64,000 nucleotides of DNA, taken from positions 21,043 to 85,042 of the forward strand of contig JAXGGA010004736.1 in assembly GCA_038373865.1 (NCBI GenBank). Reading direction: 5' to 3'. A model generated the notes under the pieces. The model was not told the origin of the DNA, ran no database searches, and saw only the letters and a list, made by a program, of their open reading frames with translations. This DNA is from Uloborus plumipes (taxonomy: Eukaryota; Arthropoda; Arachnida; Araneae; Uloboridae). Within the stretch, counting starts at the first letter, position 1; each line of letters starts with the position of its first letter. The position numbers and the translations under genes are program-made. Shown piece by piece: positions 11,204-22,480 of this stretch.

Positions 11204-12787
11204 ATGAATTCCAAAAGAACTATCAATCATTGCAGTTTTACTCTTGCTGACAATTGGAAGAGTAATTTTGATCTGGCCGAAGATAATACAATCCCCATAC
11301 AGATTAAGGAGGAAGACCAAAGTTCCTATAATTGTACAATATGTGACGAAAACTTTTTAAATGAAAGTAATTTAGCTGATCATTGCATTTTCCATTCTAG
11401 CGATGAGCCTTACAAATGTTTAATTTGTGCAAATGTGTTCAATAATCAACTTGATCTTGTATCCCATTATTTAGAACACTCAAACCCAAGCTGCTTTCAG
11501 TGTATATTATGTGACAGTAATTTCTTGAACAAAGTACAATATTCAGAACATCTTCTTTTTCATATTACAGATTGCTTTGGTGGTTTCTCTGAGGGAGAAC
11601 TCGAATCTGAAAGTGATCAAAGTAAATATCAGTTGGATAATAGTGCAACGGAGCCGTTCGGTTGTAAACCTTGTGATGAACAATTTAGCACCAGAGATCT
11701 TCTATGGAACCACATCCTTTGCCACATAGATAATAAACTTTTGAAATGTAACATCTGTTCTAAGAAATTTAGTCAAAAATCTTCCCTTATGAGACATTTT
11801 GAGTGCACTCATACCACTGGCAAGACTCATGTCTGTGCAGTATGTCAGAAGAGTTTCAAACACAGCTTCATGCTAAAGAGACACATAATTGCTCATAAAG
11901 ATGAAAAACCCTACACATGCAATGTTTGTCAAAAGCTTTTCAAATGCAACAGCGCCCTTTTGAGTCATATCATTATTCACACAAATGAAAAACCTTATCA
12001 GTGTAGTGTTTGCAACATGTCATTCAAAAGGAGGGGAGATCTTTCCAAGCATCTGTACATTCACAAAACCGAGAAAAATCACGTTTGTAAAATATGTGGG
12101 AAGGGGTTTAAACAAAAGCATAGGCTCACAATGCATTCTGTCACCCACTCCGATGCGAAGCCTCATAGCTGCAACACATGCGGCAGGAGTTTTAAATTCA
12201 AGAGTAATCTACATCACCATTTGGTCTTGCATACCGATGAAAAGCCCCATGTGTGCGATCAGTGCGAGATGCGCTTCAGGAGGAAAGTTGATCTGAAAAA
12301 GCACCAGAGTGTACATACCGGGGAGAAGCCCTACGAATGCGATTGCTGCAATAGGAAGTTTCGAAGGAAGAGAGCTTTAGACGAACACGCGATGATCCAT
12401 ACCGGTGAAAAACCCTACGCTTGCAAGGAGTGCGAAAAAACTTTCCGTTGCAGAAACAACCTAAGTAGACATCAGTTGGTTCATCGAGGGGAAAGACCGC
12501 ACAAGTGCGACCTGTGCGAAAAAGCTTTCCGGACAAAGTGCAACTTGGCCATCCACTATCTCATTCACACGGGAGAAAAACCTCAAATGTGTGACGTGTG
12601 TCAGAAGTGTTTTACTACGAAAACGAGTCTCATCAGGCATATGAATGGGCACAAAATAAAGAAAACGTGTGATTGGTGTCATAAAACGTTTTTGAGAGGA
12701 TTAGATTTGAAAAGACATCTCAGAAGGACTAACTGTAAAAAGCTTCATGCAGGAAATGAAAATTTAAATTCTTCTGAAAAAGCTTAG
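11204..12787 (+). CDS. C2H2 zinc-finger protein, 16 fingers (copy 1)
   Basis: The 527-residue protein has a short acidic N-terminus containing IKEED, which fits the SUMO-acceptor consensus (hydrophobic-Lys-x-Glu), then sixteen zinc fingers. Fingers 1-4 are loosely spaced, with an acidic insert (GGFSEGELESESDQ) between 3 and 4. Fingers 5-15 form a tight array; TGEKP or close variants link several of them (for example after fingers 11, 12 and 14). The last finger is unusual: TCDWCHKTF ... HLRRTNC uses Cys in place of the final His, giving a C2HC type. Such arrays usually bind DNA and regulate transcription in the nucleus; no KRAB, BTB or ZAD domain is present. The start was chosen from the context AAAAATGA, shared with the paralogue at 20304. 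The whole coding region is one exon. Confidence 0.9.
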   Translation: MNSKRTINHCSFTLADNWKSNFDLAEDNTIPIQIKEEDQSSYNCTICDENFLNESNLADHCIFHSSDEPYKCLICANVFNNQLDLVSHYLEHSNPSCFQCILCDSNFLNKVQYSEHLLFHITDCFGGFSEGELESESDQSKYQLDNSATEPFGCKPCDEQFSTRDLLWNHILCHIDNKLLKCNICSKKFSQKSSLMRHFECTHTTGKTHVCAVCQKSFKHSFMLKRHIIAHKDEKPYTCNVCQKLFKCNSALLSHIIIHTNEKPYQCSVCNMSFKRRGDLSKHLYIHKTEKNHVCKICGKGFKQKHRLTMHSVTHSDAKPHSCNTCGRSFKFKSNLHHHLVLHTDEKPHVCDQCEMRFRRKVDLKKHQSVHTGEKPYECDCCNRKFRRKRALDEHAMIHTGEKPYACKECEKTFRCRNNLSRHQLVHRGERPHKCDLCEKAFRTKCNLAIHYLIHTGEKPQMCDVCQKCFTTKTSLIRHMNGHKIKKTCDWCHKTFLRGLDLKRHLRRTNCKKLHAGNENLNSSEKA

Positions 12788-13924
12788 TCAAGTTATAAGC
12801 TGTGAAAATGGATTTTGGTGTATTTTGCTTTTCAAAGTAGAAATCAACTTTGTATTACTTTTTAAGTAATGTTTGGTTAAAAGTAGGTTTGTTACATGGC
12901 ACATTTTTTATTTTTGGCACTTTTTATGTATTTAATGCTTGCGCAAATTAAATTTTTTTATAGTTGCCACCTTTGAAAAACTACTAATTCTTAAATTCTA
13001 GGGTTTTGGCAAATGCTTACAGATACTCCTTTAAACAATTTTTCTATTGCCCTCAAGGTGGAAAGTAAACTAGTGTCCAACCCAAGTTACCTTTAGCGGA
13101 AAAGCACCAATGTTTATTTGTATTATAGTAACTTATTAGATTTTTCAGTCAGAAATTGGAAAGAGAAAGTTTCCTATTTTCTCTGATCATAAATGGAATG
13201 TCCTTTGAGTAATTGTAGTAAATTTTAAGGGAGGAGAGAGGGGTTCTTTTATTTGTATTCTTTTATCTATAGCATGAATACATTTTTAAAACTGTTGTAT
13301 AAGAAAAATCACATACACAAAGCATATTTCAATAAAATCACTTGTATTTGCTATGGGTTTAAGGCTAGAGTCCAAGGTCACTACGAAATAATACATTTAA
13401 CACACTATAGTCGGGGCAAAGCTAACCTTGCAGCATTGTAAAAGCTATGAAGGACTTAATCACACAATTTCTGATTTATCATTGCTCTGTTTCCGCTCTG
13501 GTTACCATTATTGGCTGTTATTCGCTTAACCTCACAATTAATAATATGCAACGAAAACAACAAAAAGTCTTGCGTGGATTCTAAAACTTTTTACACAGCA
13601 AATAAGAATCTGTAAAAATTAATTCGTTACTTTTCGTTTACGTGAGTGACATTTTTAGAATTTTTAATCTCCGCGAGCATTTTTCATTTTCTTTATTGCC
13701 ATTATTATTTGTATGGAGATAACAAATGTTATTTTGTCTTTGTAAAAACTTTTCAACTGAACAAAACTTTAAATAACATAAAATCACCAACTAATTTAAA
13801 TAAGCAATTAAAATTTAAAATATTTTGCCAAATAAGAAAGCAAGATATTGAATAGTGTGATAAAAATTAGATAGAAATAAAAATAGTATTAAAAGTCCCA
13901 TTAAAATGTAAAATAATTCACTAA
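12788..13924. other. 3' flank of zinc-finger copy 1
   Basis: No gene recognised. AATAAA at 13331-13336 is a possible polyadenylation signal for the zinc-finger transcript. The short open frames at 13253-13441 and 13646-13855 lack family motifs. Confidence 0.35.
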
Positions 13925-14098
13925 GGCAGGAATTCAAGGGAAACACGGACAATCGCAACTTACCAATGCAAATTCCCAAATTTGGATACATTGCAATCGT
14001 TACGAGATGCGATTTTAATGTAATTCAACTTCCAGTAGCGATTGCAATTTGCTATCGCTTCGAAGCGATTGCAATGGTGTTTCACTTGAATTCCTGCC
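13925..14098. mobile_element. PIF/Harbinger-like MITE
   Basis: Inverted ends GGCAGGAATTCAAG(G/T)GAAACAC are flanked on both sides by TAA (13922-13924 and 14099-14101), the 3-bp target duplication expected for PIF/Harbinger elements. The interior contains shorter self-complementary runs around GCGATTGCAAT. Length 174 bp, no coding capacity. Confidence 0.7.
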
Positions 14099-14101
14099 TA
14101 A

Positions 14102-15281
14102 GTAAGAACCCAAGTCATTAAATAAGGTGAAGTGAACAGTTATAGTGTGTATGAAACGAATATACATGTGAAAAGTTATATACAGTAAAAAATCCACCAA
14201 ATAATTGAAATGAGCAGTTGAAAGGTAAAATAATCATTAAAAAACATCATTAATAAACAGTATGCGTATTTGTAAAATGTAACATTTGAAAAGAGGAGGG
14301 AAAATATGGCATTGATTCAAATGTTATTTTTCTATTTCCACCAAAGTAAAAAGTTAAGAAGTCGCCTAGCCAAGTGACACACCCATAATGATGCCGCAAA
14401 TTCAATAAACTTCTGGCCCAAACCTCCCAGTTATCTAAATATCCCCACCTTAAAGATGGGGCCAAAAGGGCCGAGAGGAGACAAGGCTTGCAATAAAATT
14501 TAAAAGGAGCAAATTCCTGCCAAGTGAACAAAGACTCTTACAGGCCAGAAGATAGCATGACGTAAAATTAAGCGTGTCATTATTATTTCCAAAAAACACA
14601 AAATATGGTGTTTTAATGGAATAATTATGACTTTTTTTCCTCAATTCTAAAGTTATTTAACATTTGTTTGTACAAAAATGAAGTTTTTAACAGCTCTGTT
14701 AATGATTACTAACGGAACTTTTTCCTTACGGCGGAGCATTACTCGCTCAGGCTTATTGTGCACTGCCAGGTTAGGTTAGCCCCAACTATAGTTTCAAATT
14801 TGAAATTGCAATTTGTCTCTTTTTTTGTTGACAGAATTAGCAATTGACATTAAAAAGAAAAATACATCTATTGAAAAATCTTGTGCATCTGTCAACTTTT
14901 TAAGTTTCATTTTCAGGTCCTTTATTAAGGGTCTCAAACACAAAATATGTCAAACAAACCACAAGCAGAAGTTTTACGATCTGTTTTATAGCACTTCTCC
15001 TTCGGGTCTCACTTGTCCCACCAAGTGCGACCCTCTGCCATTTTCACCACACATTTATAGTAACACTGAATTGAGCATGAGCGTTACTCTATATCTGTGT
15101 TTAAGAACTTCAAATTATATTGTCCATTAAAAATCACTGGGTATAGTTTTCGTTAAAAAATATGGCCTTATGCTAATTTAAATGAAATTAGGAGATGAAC
15201 TAAAACACTTATTTAAGGAGCAAACACTTTATTGATAAAAAAAAGAAAAGGAAAAGTGTTCACGCAAAACAAGCCTTAATA
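14102..15281. other. Gene-free stretch
   Basis: No protein-family signal on either strand. The open frame at 14813-15130 has no recognisable motif. Nothing further to annotate. Confidence 0.35.
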
Positions 15282-16479
15282 CAGGGTGTCCTGAAATAGA
15301 CTGACTGTTTTCAAAAATTCATAACAGGAGAACGGTAAATGATAAAGAAAAATTCTTGCAGAATATTCATGTGGTTGGCCAGGAATTTTTTCTCCCAGAA
15401 TTCCAAGTTTTAGTTTAAAAAAATTTCAACAGATGGCGCTGTAGATAGTAAGCCCCCCATAGATATGCGGAGTACTTTGGAAGCACATAATCCAATCTTG
15501 CCCGGTGTATTACGAGGTTTTTTGGTCAAATAGTCAAGGCAACGGACTAGTAATCCTAAGGTTCCAGGAATGAAGCCGACCATCAGAATTCATTTTGTCA
15601 GGTAAATTTAAAAGTCAAAGAACAAAAATGGCATTTTACATCACAATTTTTGGGAATTTTTAATGCTTACAATTGAATCGTTTATTTCGAAAAGGTAACA
15701 TCTCTATTTTGATCTTCTCTGTCTCTTTAGAAAATTAAACAGCGCACGGTTATATTTTTGAATGTCATAATCAATGGTTATTTGGTAAATTATTGCAGTA
15801 ATTGTGTACTTAACTAAAGGCATTTTTTCATTGATTATGACATTCAAAAATATAACCGTGCGCTGTTTAATTTTCTAAAGAGACAGAGAAGATCAAAATA
15901 GAGATGTTACCTTTTCGAAATAAACGATTCAATTACTTTACAATATTTTCTTACTGTCTGCCACTAGCTGCAATCACATCTCAGTTAACAGACGGTTTTC
16001 AAAGATTCATGAGAGTAAATCGCTTATTGTTAAGAAAAAAATCTTAAAACACAATTAGTGACCCGTTAGTTATTGAACAAAATTGCATAATATTATTATC
16101 AAAATGTTTACCATCTGCTGCAATTACATCTCACAACCAGAGGACAAACACCTGACAAAATGAATACTGATCGTCGGCTGTGATCCTGGAATCTTAGGAT
16201 TACTAATCCATTGCCTTGACCGTTCGACCAAAATTCCTCGTAGTACAGCGGGCAAGATTGGATTACGTACTTCCAAAGTACTCCGCATATCTAGGGGGCA
16301 TATCTAGCCTTACTATCTACAGCGCCATCTGTTGAAATTTTTTAAAACTAAACTTGGAATTCTGGGAGAAAAAATTCCTGGCCAACCACGTGAATTTTCT
16401 GCAAGAATTTTTTTTTAATCATTTACCGTTCTCCTGTTATGAATTTTTGAAAACAGTCAGTCTATTTCAGGACACCCTG
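15282..16479. mobile_element. Long-inverted-repeat (fold-back) DNA element with CAGGGTGTCC ends
   Basis: Left end TACAGGGTGTCCTGAAATAG is mirrored at the right by CTATTTCAGGACACCCTG. The inverted arms extend for more than 300 bp each (about 15282-15605 against 16157-16479) and include shared phrases such as CAACAGATGGCGCTGTAGAT. An inner, almost perfect palindrome occupies 15671-15934. TA precedes the left end, consistent with a Tc1/mariner-type TA target; the right flank has CATA instead. There is no transposase frame. The same CAGGGTGTCC terminus bounds the element at 53934-54584. Confidence 0.78.
15671..15934. repeat. Inner palindrome, arms about 106 bp, loop about 50 bp
   Basis: The sequence from AATTGAATCGTTTATTTCGA to GACATTCAAAAATA... 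is repeated in reverse complement after a short spacer centred near 15803; I see almost no mismatches between the arms. In single-stranded DNA or RNA it would form a very stable hairpin. Confidence 0.85.
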
Positions 16480-16678
16480 CATACATACAATGAAAAACCA
16501 TGAAACTATACATTAAAACTGTTGAATGTAAAAGAAAACATCTGTGTTTTCTTCTGTAGTTGTAAGATAATATAAAGAATTCAAACTCAAGTATTTCAGT
16601 CTTTTTTTTTCATTTATTCTACATTTATGTATGTATATGTATACAATTTGCATCAAAAATTTTATTTACAGTATTATA

Positions 16679-17809
16679 TCTGTGGCTTGGTTCTAAAAGG
16701 GCCAATGTCAATTTTTTCACATTCTGTGTTATTTACATCAAAAGTTTCCAATTTAGTAAAACTCTAATTCTACAAAGGCCAATGTCTAATATCAAACTAA
16801 AATTGGTTGTATTTCCATTATAATGTCAGCCAATGTCATATACACACAATGTCATCACGTGACGCGGGAACGTCCCGCTCCACCAAGAAAACCAAATACA
16901 AGCTGCCACGAAATTTCCGTCAGCAAGAAAAATATGAAAGAGCGACCACTTAAGACCCCCGGGGAGAAAAGATACGGAAAATAAAAACAAAGAGGGAGGG
17001 GGTGGGGGTCGAAAAAACCCCTATGCTGAGCTTTGGGATAAAATAAATGTCGGTGCAAAATTAGAGCTCGATCCGAGTAACCTTTAGTCTGGACTCTTGT
17101 CAAACAATTTTTAAAAAGTGCAAAAAATAGCAATTTTTTAACATTTATCACCCCTCCCCCTGAGGGTCCTGGATGTTTTGCTTTAGTATGTGCCGTCAGG
17201 GGCTGCTAGAGATTGAGTATACCAAAAATGAACTCTAGGGATCTTTATGGGGATAAGATACAGAGGGGTGAAAATCCCGGTTTGGTTACTCGCGTAATCA
17301 GTCCTTTAGTCGCTCTTTTACATTTTTCTTGGCGACGGAAATTTCTTAGCGGCTTGTATTTGGTTTTCTTGGCGACGGAAACAAAAACAACTCTGTTGTA
17401 AAAACATCCCCCGCCAAGAAAACCTTAAACTTTCAGCCTTAAAAAGTTATGATATCGAGTTTTCCCGCCAAGTTTATGCCAAACTACTCCTCGCCTGTAT
17501 GGATAGTTCATTTAAATTGTTTTCAGACTGTTAGGCGGGAAGTTTTGTAAAGTGAGGTGGTTGCTTGATGAATAAATGTCAGTAAAAATATGTCATAATA
17601 TTTACATAAAATAGTAATAGATTAAAAAATGTCATATGATAAAATAATGTTTCTTTACACTAACAATAAACAAATACCAAAAAATAATAATGGGAATCTT
17701 ACTATATAAGAAAGTTATAGCATTCTAAAAAATCTCAAATATCTTTCATCGCCTTTTTCTCGAAACTAACATTTTTGACTTAGACCCTTTTAGAACCAAG
17801 TCACAGATA
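16679..17809. mobile_element. Long-TIR DNA element with CTGTGGCTTGGTTC ends
   Basis: The left terminus CTGTGGCTTGGTTCTAAAAG is matched by the reverse complement CTTTTAGAACCAAGTCACAG at the right. A second inverted pair is internal: CCAAGAAAACCAAATACAAG (about 16883-16903) against CTTGTATTTGGTTTTCTTGG (about 17354-17373), with flanking text also mirrored. The centre is GC-rich and includes short inverted CCCGCCAAG/CTTGGCG units. No transposase frame; no clean target duplication. Confidence 0.65.
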
Positions 17810-17812
17810 TTA

Positions 17813-20303
17813 ATATATTTTACATAAATTGTGTGTTGATCTCTCTTCTACTTTTTTTTGTTTTGCATGTTTTACAGAATCAAATTTCCAAATCTCCTTT
17901 CTTAATTTTCCAAATTTATAATTTCTTCAACATATCTTATTTTTTCAGCTAGTAAAATTTGAAATTCGATAGATTTTAAAAAAATTTTTGTTACACCATC
18001 ATCACTTCTGTCTAAATTCTCTACGTTCGTTCTAGAAAATTACGAGTCACAGAATTTCTGTCAAATGCATTTATAAACTTCGCCTGCCTTTTGAATTGTC
18101 TGCAATAGTTCATTTTAGAATTCCAAATACGCCTAACGACTGCTTGGAGATTATCCTTCAAATACACTCTTTCTCGCTCCGTTCTTTCGAACATAAACTA
18201 ATTATAAAATGGAACATAAAATGGAATCACATTTAGTTAATAGGAACGAAGAAAAGCACATTTCAAAAGATAAATATCCATTGACTGATAATAGCTGAAC
18301 ACTTACATTTCTTTCATAAAAAATATTTGAGAAGGGCTTTACATTATAAGGAACAGTAAAATCATTTACAAGGAGCTACACCATCTTTTACAATGAACAC
18401 CTTTGTAGAATGGATTGTCACAATGATTTCTGCTCTAATTGAACATAAGATTAACATTACATTTTAGATTATGATTCAATCAATTTTATTATCATTCTAT
18501 TTTGTATTTTTTTCTTAAAATTATGTTCCATTTTTTAAAATATTAGCCGTCCCGTGTCAGGGTTCCCCTGGACGCGGGATTTTTTCAAAAACGGAACAGT
18601 CCTTTGAAACCCGGGATGTCTGGCAACCCTGATTGAGACCTTCAAATGAGTTTATGAAAGGCAAAAAAACAACGATATTTATCATTTATAGCTGAAATGG
18701 AAAATTAAGTTTTGTAAAATTCACCTTTGCTTAGAAGATTAACAACTCGCTGATTTTTTCTTCAGAAAATAAATACAGTGAAACCTTGGTAACTTGACAC
18801 TCTAAGGGACTATGAAAATATGTCGAATTAAGCGGTGTAGTCAACTTACTGAGATTCCATAATTTAAATTATTGAAGTGTTTTCTGTATTGCTTATTTTC
18901 TAGTGCGTACCATCATCATTATTAAAAACAGCAGTAAATGATTTTTCTTTTCTTTCTTATGGTCTTTTTTTTCTTAAAAAGAACAAAATAAAATAAATAG
19001 GAAAATTTTGAATACCTTATTAGGAATAAATCCATAAGTTTTAAAGGAGATAAGAGCTTCTTGTCAAAGAGGAAAGCCCTGCTCACACTAGCTTGAAAAA
19101 CATGTGTCGTGCTGGTGTTGCCTTATTTGTCTTCTGGCCTGTTCTAGGTATATTTCTCCAACCCTTTCTTAGCCCCGGGACTGCACCAACAGCGAAAAGT
19201 GTGATGTCTGTCTCCTCTGGGTAATTGTGGGAGTTCATAAAGAGCTCTTTCGGGAAAACAATCGATTGACTAACCAATAAACAGCAAAATTCTTAGAAAA
19301 GGCTAATGTGAAAGAATATTGGTAGCAAAAAGTGGACTTGACGTATAGAGAGAGGTTCCTTAAAATGTGTGTCAAGTTAAAGAAGTTTGCACGCATTGAA
19401 ATTAACATTGGACCAACCATTTGAAACACAAATGCTGACTTACTGAGGTCATCCAGCTACTGGAGTTTAATTTGTAAGTATTCAGTTATTTTTATCCCTA
19501 TATTTTATAATTTAAAATATACTTAATACTTTGCTATAGCATTTTGAGCAAATAATTTTTTTTTTGTTGAAATTTTTTTTTCAAAGAAAGTTCAAGTGAA
19601 AAATCATTTTGTAAAAAATCTGAAAATCGCCAGTGTTAATGAAAATAATACTGAACATCGATAATGCATATGTGTTTTTTTTTTTTAATCTACCCCTTAT
19701 AGCGGCTACTCGTTTTCAGACCTTTTTCTGTGGGAGAGAGTTGACCGTTTTTGTTTCCTAAATGTGTGTCAATCATTGTATTGATAGAGTTGGAAACAAT
19801 GTTTGAAGACTTTCTGAAATCAACGCCAAATGGATCACCATGGCGACCAAATAATAGAAGTGGTGGAAGTGCGCCGCACTTTCTTCAGCGTCGTAGACTG
19901 CATTGTTTTTTAAAGGGTTATTTGATAAGTAAAATTAATCAAATGATGGAAAAGTTCATTAATTTAGAGATTAGGAATTTTAAAGCAAATTGAATATGTA
20001 TGAAGTCATTTTTTATTGATTGCGCATATATTCATGCTCCGTAAATGCTTCCTTCTTTGTAACTGTAGCCTATTAGAAGTGAAATTTAACTTTACCCGTC
20101 ATCAGATTTCTCTTTTGTTTTGTTTTTGTTTTGATCGTTCAATGGATCATTCATTTCGATTGGTTTGAAGTTGGTTGAATTCTGCGCTAAACGGATTAAA
20201 TTTCTATAATAGCTAATTATTTTAATGTAAAGTTAGATATTGAGAGGTTTGGTACATGTATTGCAGTTCTTTGTGTAAGAATTTATTTTCATCACTGAGA
20301 AAA
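17813..20303. other. Gene-free stretch between repeats and zinc-finger copy 2
   Basis: Two element-like fragments are visible. At about 18558-18633, CAGGGTTCCCCTGGACGCGGG and CCCGGGATGTCTGGCAACCCTG form weak inverted ends. At 18777, CAGTGAAACCTTGGTAACTTG resembles the end of pogo/Tigger elements, but no matching right end or transposase was identified. The remainder is AT-rich with no gene signal. The 5' region of the zinc-finger gene at 20304 lies at its right edge. Confidence 0.35.
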
Positions 20304-21944
20304 ATGAGTTCTATTAAAATTAAAGTTGCTCACGATAGTTTTGAGCTTCCTGATAACATGTTCAGTAATTGGAATGAATTAGAAAATAACGTGCACCATC
20401 CTAAAATTAAAGAAGAAAATAAAAATATTAAAATTAAGGAGGAAAATCAACACATTGAAAATAAGGAGGAAAATCAAAGTTCCTATAATTGCAGTGTGTG
20501 TAAAGAAAATTTTTTTACAGAAAGCAATCTTGCAGATCATTGCATTTTTCATTCCAGTGATGAACCTTTCACATGCATAATTTGTCAAAATCTGTTTGAT
20601 AGCCAGCTAGGTCTCATTTTGCATTATTTAGAACATTCAAATCCTAGCTACTTTCAATGCATATCGTGCGACAATAACTTTGTAGACAAAGTACAATATT
20701 CAAAGCATCTTATTTCCCATGTTACTGATTCTATTGACGATCTAAATGAAGAAAGTTTGATGTCTGAATCAGATACAAAGCTTTATCATTTTGATAAAAG
20801 TGCAATAGATTCATATGGTTGTGAGCCGTGTAATGAACAATTTGATACAAGGGAACTGCTCTGGCAACATAGTCTTCGCCATGTAGACTATGAAGAGTTA
20901 TTTTGCAACATTTGTTCTAGAAATTATGGACAAAAATCTACTCTTATGAGGCATTACGAGTACGCCCATACTACAGGCAAGCCGTTTGTCTGTACGGTAT
21001 GTCAAAAGCGTTTTAAACATTTTTGTGTGCTGAAGAGACACATAGTCACTCATAACGAAGAAAAACCTTTTTCATGCGAGGTTTGTGGGAGACAATTCAA
21101 ATGCAATTATACCCTCTTAAATCATGGCATGATACATTCAAACGAGAAACCATTCCGATGTGACGTTTGTAGCGCCACCTTTAAAAGAAAAGGTGACCTT
21201 GTGAAGCATAATTACACGCATGACAGAGAAAATAAGCATTTTTGTGAAATTTGCGGTAAAGGTTTCAGGCAGAAGCACATGCTTGCGATACACGCGGTCA
21301 CCCACACTAACGAGAAGCCTCACAGCTGCAGCACATGTGGCAAGCGTTTCAAATTTAAAAGCAATCTACTTCATCACTATGCGCTGCATACCGATGAAAA
21401 ACCTCACGTGTGCGATCAGTGTGAAATGCGTTTCAGGAGACAGACTGATCTGAAAAAACATCTGAGCATCCATACAGGAGAAAAACCCTATCAGTGTAGC
21501 TCGTGTGAAAAGAAATTTCGTCGAAAGAGGTCATTAGACAAACACGCGATGATTCACACGGGCGAAAAGCCCTACGCTTGTGAAGAGTGTGGAAAAACTT
21601 TCAGGTGCTTAAACGATCTTAAAAGACATCTATTGGTTCATCGAGGGATACGACCGCACAAGTGCGACCTGTGTAACAAGGCTTTCCGGACAAAGTGCAA
21701 CTTGTCTATTCACTACCTCATTCACACGGGAGAGAAGCCTCAAATGTGCGACATGTGTCAGAAATGTTTCAATACGAAAACGAGTCTCATCAGGCACATG
21801 AATGGGCACAAAATTAAGAAAACGTGTGATTGGTGTCATAAAAAGTTTATAAGAGGAACGGATCTGAAAAAACATGTTGCCCGTGGCATCTGTAAAAAAC
21901 AGCAGTGCAGTGATGATAAGGGAACTAATTGTCTAAAAAATTAG
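20304..21944 (+). CDS. C2H2 zinc-finger protein, 16 fingers (copy 2)
   Basis: Paralogue of the protein at 11204, with the same 16-finger order, the same acidic insert after finger 3 and the same C2HC-type last finger (CDWCHKKF ... HVARGIC). From the chosen ATG the protein has 546 residues; an upstream in-frame ATG at 20256 would add 16, but the 20304 ATG sits in the same AAAAATGA context as copy 1 and begins the homologous stretch. The N-terminus carries a small repeat, IKEEN, IKEEN, then NKEEN, against a single IKEED in copy 1; the IKEEN copies fit the SUMO-acceptor consensus. Similarity to copy 1 rises toward the C-terminus, where fingers 14-15 are nearly identical even in DNA. Probable nuclear DNA-binding regulator; targets unknown. 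Confidence 0.9.
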   Translation: MSSIKIKVAHDSFELPDNMFSNWNELENNVHHPKIKEENKNIKIKEENQHIENKEENQSSYNCSVCKENFFTESNLADHCIFHSSDEPFTCIICQNLFDSQLGLILHYLEHSNPSYFQCISCDNNFVDKVQYSKHLISHVTDSIDDLNEESLMSESDTKLYHFDKSAIDSYGCEPCNEQFDTRELLWQHSLRHVDYEELFCNICSRNYGQKSTLMRHYEYAHTTGKPFVCTVCQKRFKHFCVLKRHIVTHNEEKPFSCEVCGRQFKCNYTLLNHGMIHSNEKPFRCDVCSATFKRKGDLVKHNYTHDRENKHFCEICGKGFRQKHMLAIHAVTHTNEKPHSCSTCGKRFKFKSNLLHHYALHTDEKPHVCDQCEMRFRRQTDLKKHLSIHTGEKPYQCSSCEKKFRRKRSLDKHAMIHTGEKPYACEECGKTFRCLNDLKRHLLVHRGIRPHKCDLCNKAFRTKCNLSIHYLIHTGEKPQMCDMCQKCFNTKTSLIRHMNGHKIKKTCDWCHKKFIRGTDLKKHVARGICKKQQCSDDKGTNCLKN

Positions 21945-22047
21945 TGATATTGATTATCAAAATTTAATGTTGAAATTTATTTATTTCAAATCATTTATAG
22001 ATGTTTGATGATTGTTATAGTAAAAGCAAATAATTTCACTTTGAAAA

Positions 22048-22222
22048 GCACAAATGCAAAAGAATGCTGCAGACACTTGTTTCAGCGTTACACGGAACTT
22101 TTTCAATGCGAAAAATGTAAGCTTATGGGTGCATAGAGATCCGACACTTTTTGCATCGAAAAAGACGTCCCGTGCAATACCGAAACATGTATTTTCATCC
22201 CTTGTGCATTTGTGCTTTTCAT
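22048..22222. repeat. Decayed inverted-repeat element (family of 22988-23202)
   Basis: AAGCACAAATGCAAAAGAATG with CTGCAGACACTTGTTTC is mirrored by GAAACATGTATTTTC and CATTTGTGCTTTTC, with the shared motif TTTTTCAATGC in between. It is an older, more divergent copy of the palindromic element 0.8 kb to the right, in the 3' flank of zinc-finger copy 2. Confidence 0.65.
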
Positions 22223-22405
22223 GTGTATTATATGCTTTCATTTTTAAGCACAAAGTTATTTATTTTTCTATTTCATGGTTACTAATAATTTATTTCCTTG
22301 GTAATGTGTCTGAAATAATTGGTTTTCCATCCATAAATAGAGAAGAGGTGTATAGGTTTAAAATTATTTAAAATTTTTTTCAAATCAATATGAAAATGCT
22401 AACGT

Positions 22406-22480
22406 GACCAGTAACAGGTTCTGGGCCCAGCTAGGCTAGTTCTATTCAATTCATCAGTTCCCAGTGAAAATTAATTACCC
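22406..22480 (+). repeat. Dispersed repeat, GACCAGYARCAGGYTCTGGG family, copy 1
   Basis: The phrase GACCAGTAACAGGTTCTGGG followed by CCCAGCTAGGCTAGT recurs with changes at 26117 and 46496, all in the same orientation and all followed by similar text (AGTGA(A/G)GATCAA-like). Probably the tail of a retroelement family; class unknown. Confidence 0.55.

Noticed and set aside
11400..12682. Alternate-frame ORFs over the zinc-finger genes (for example 11985-12296, 12276-12536, 21220-21453)
   Set aside because: They are shadow frames of the finger arrays, arising from the repeated Cys/His codon pattern.
18777..19460. A pogo/Tigger element
   Set aside because: Only the left end CAGTGAAACCTTGGTAAC is convincing; no right end or transposase motif was recognised.
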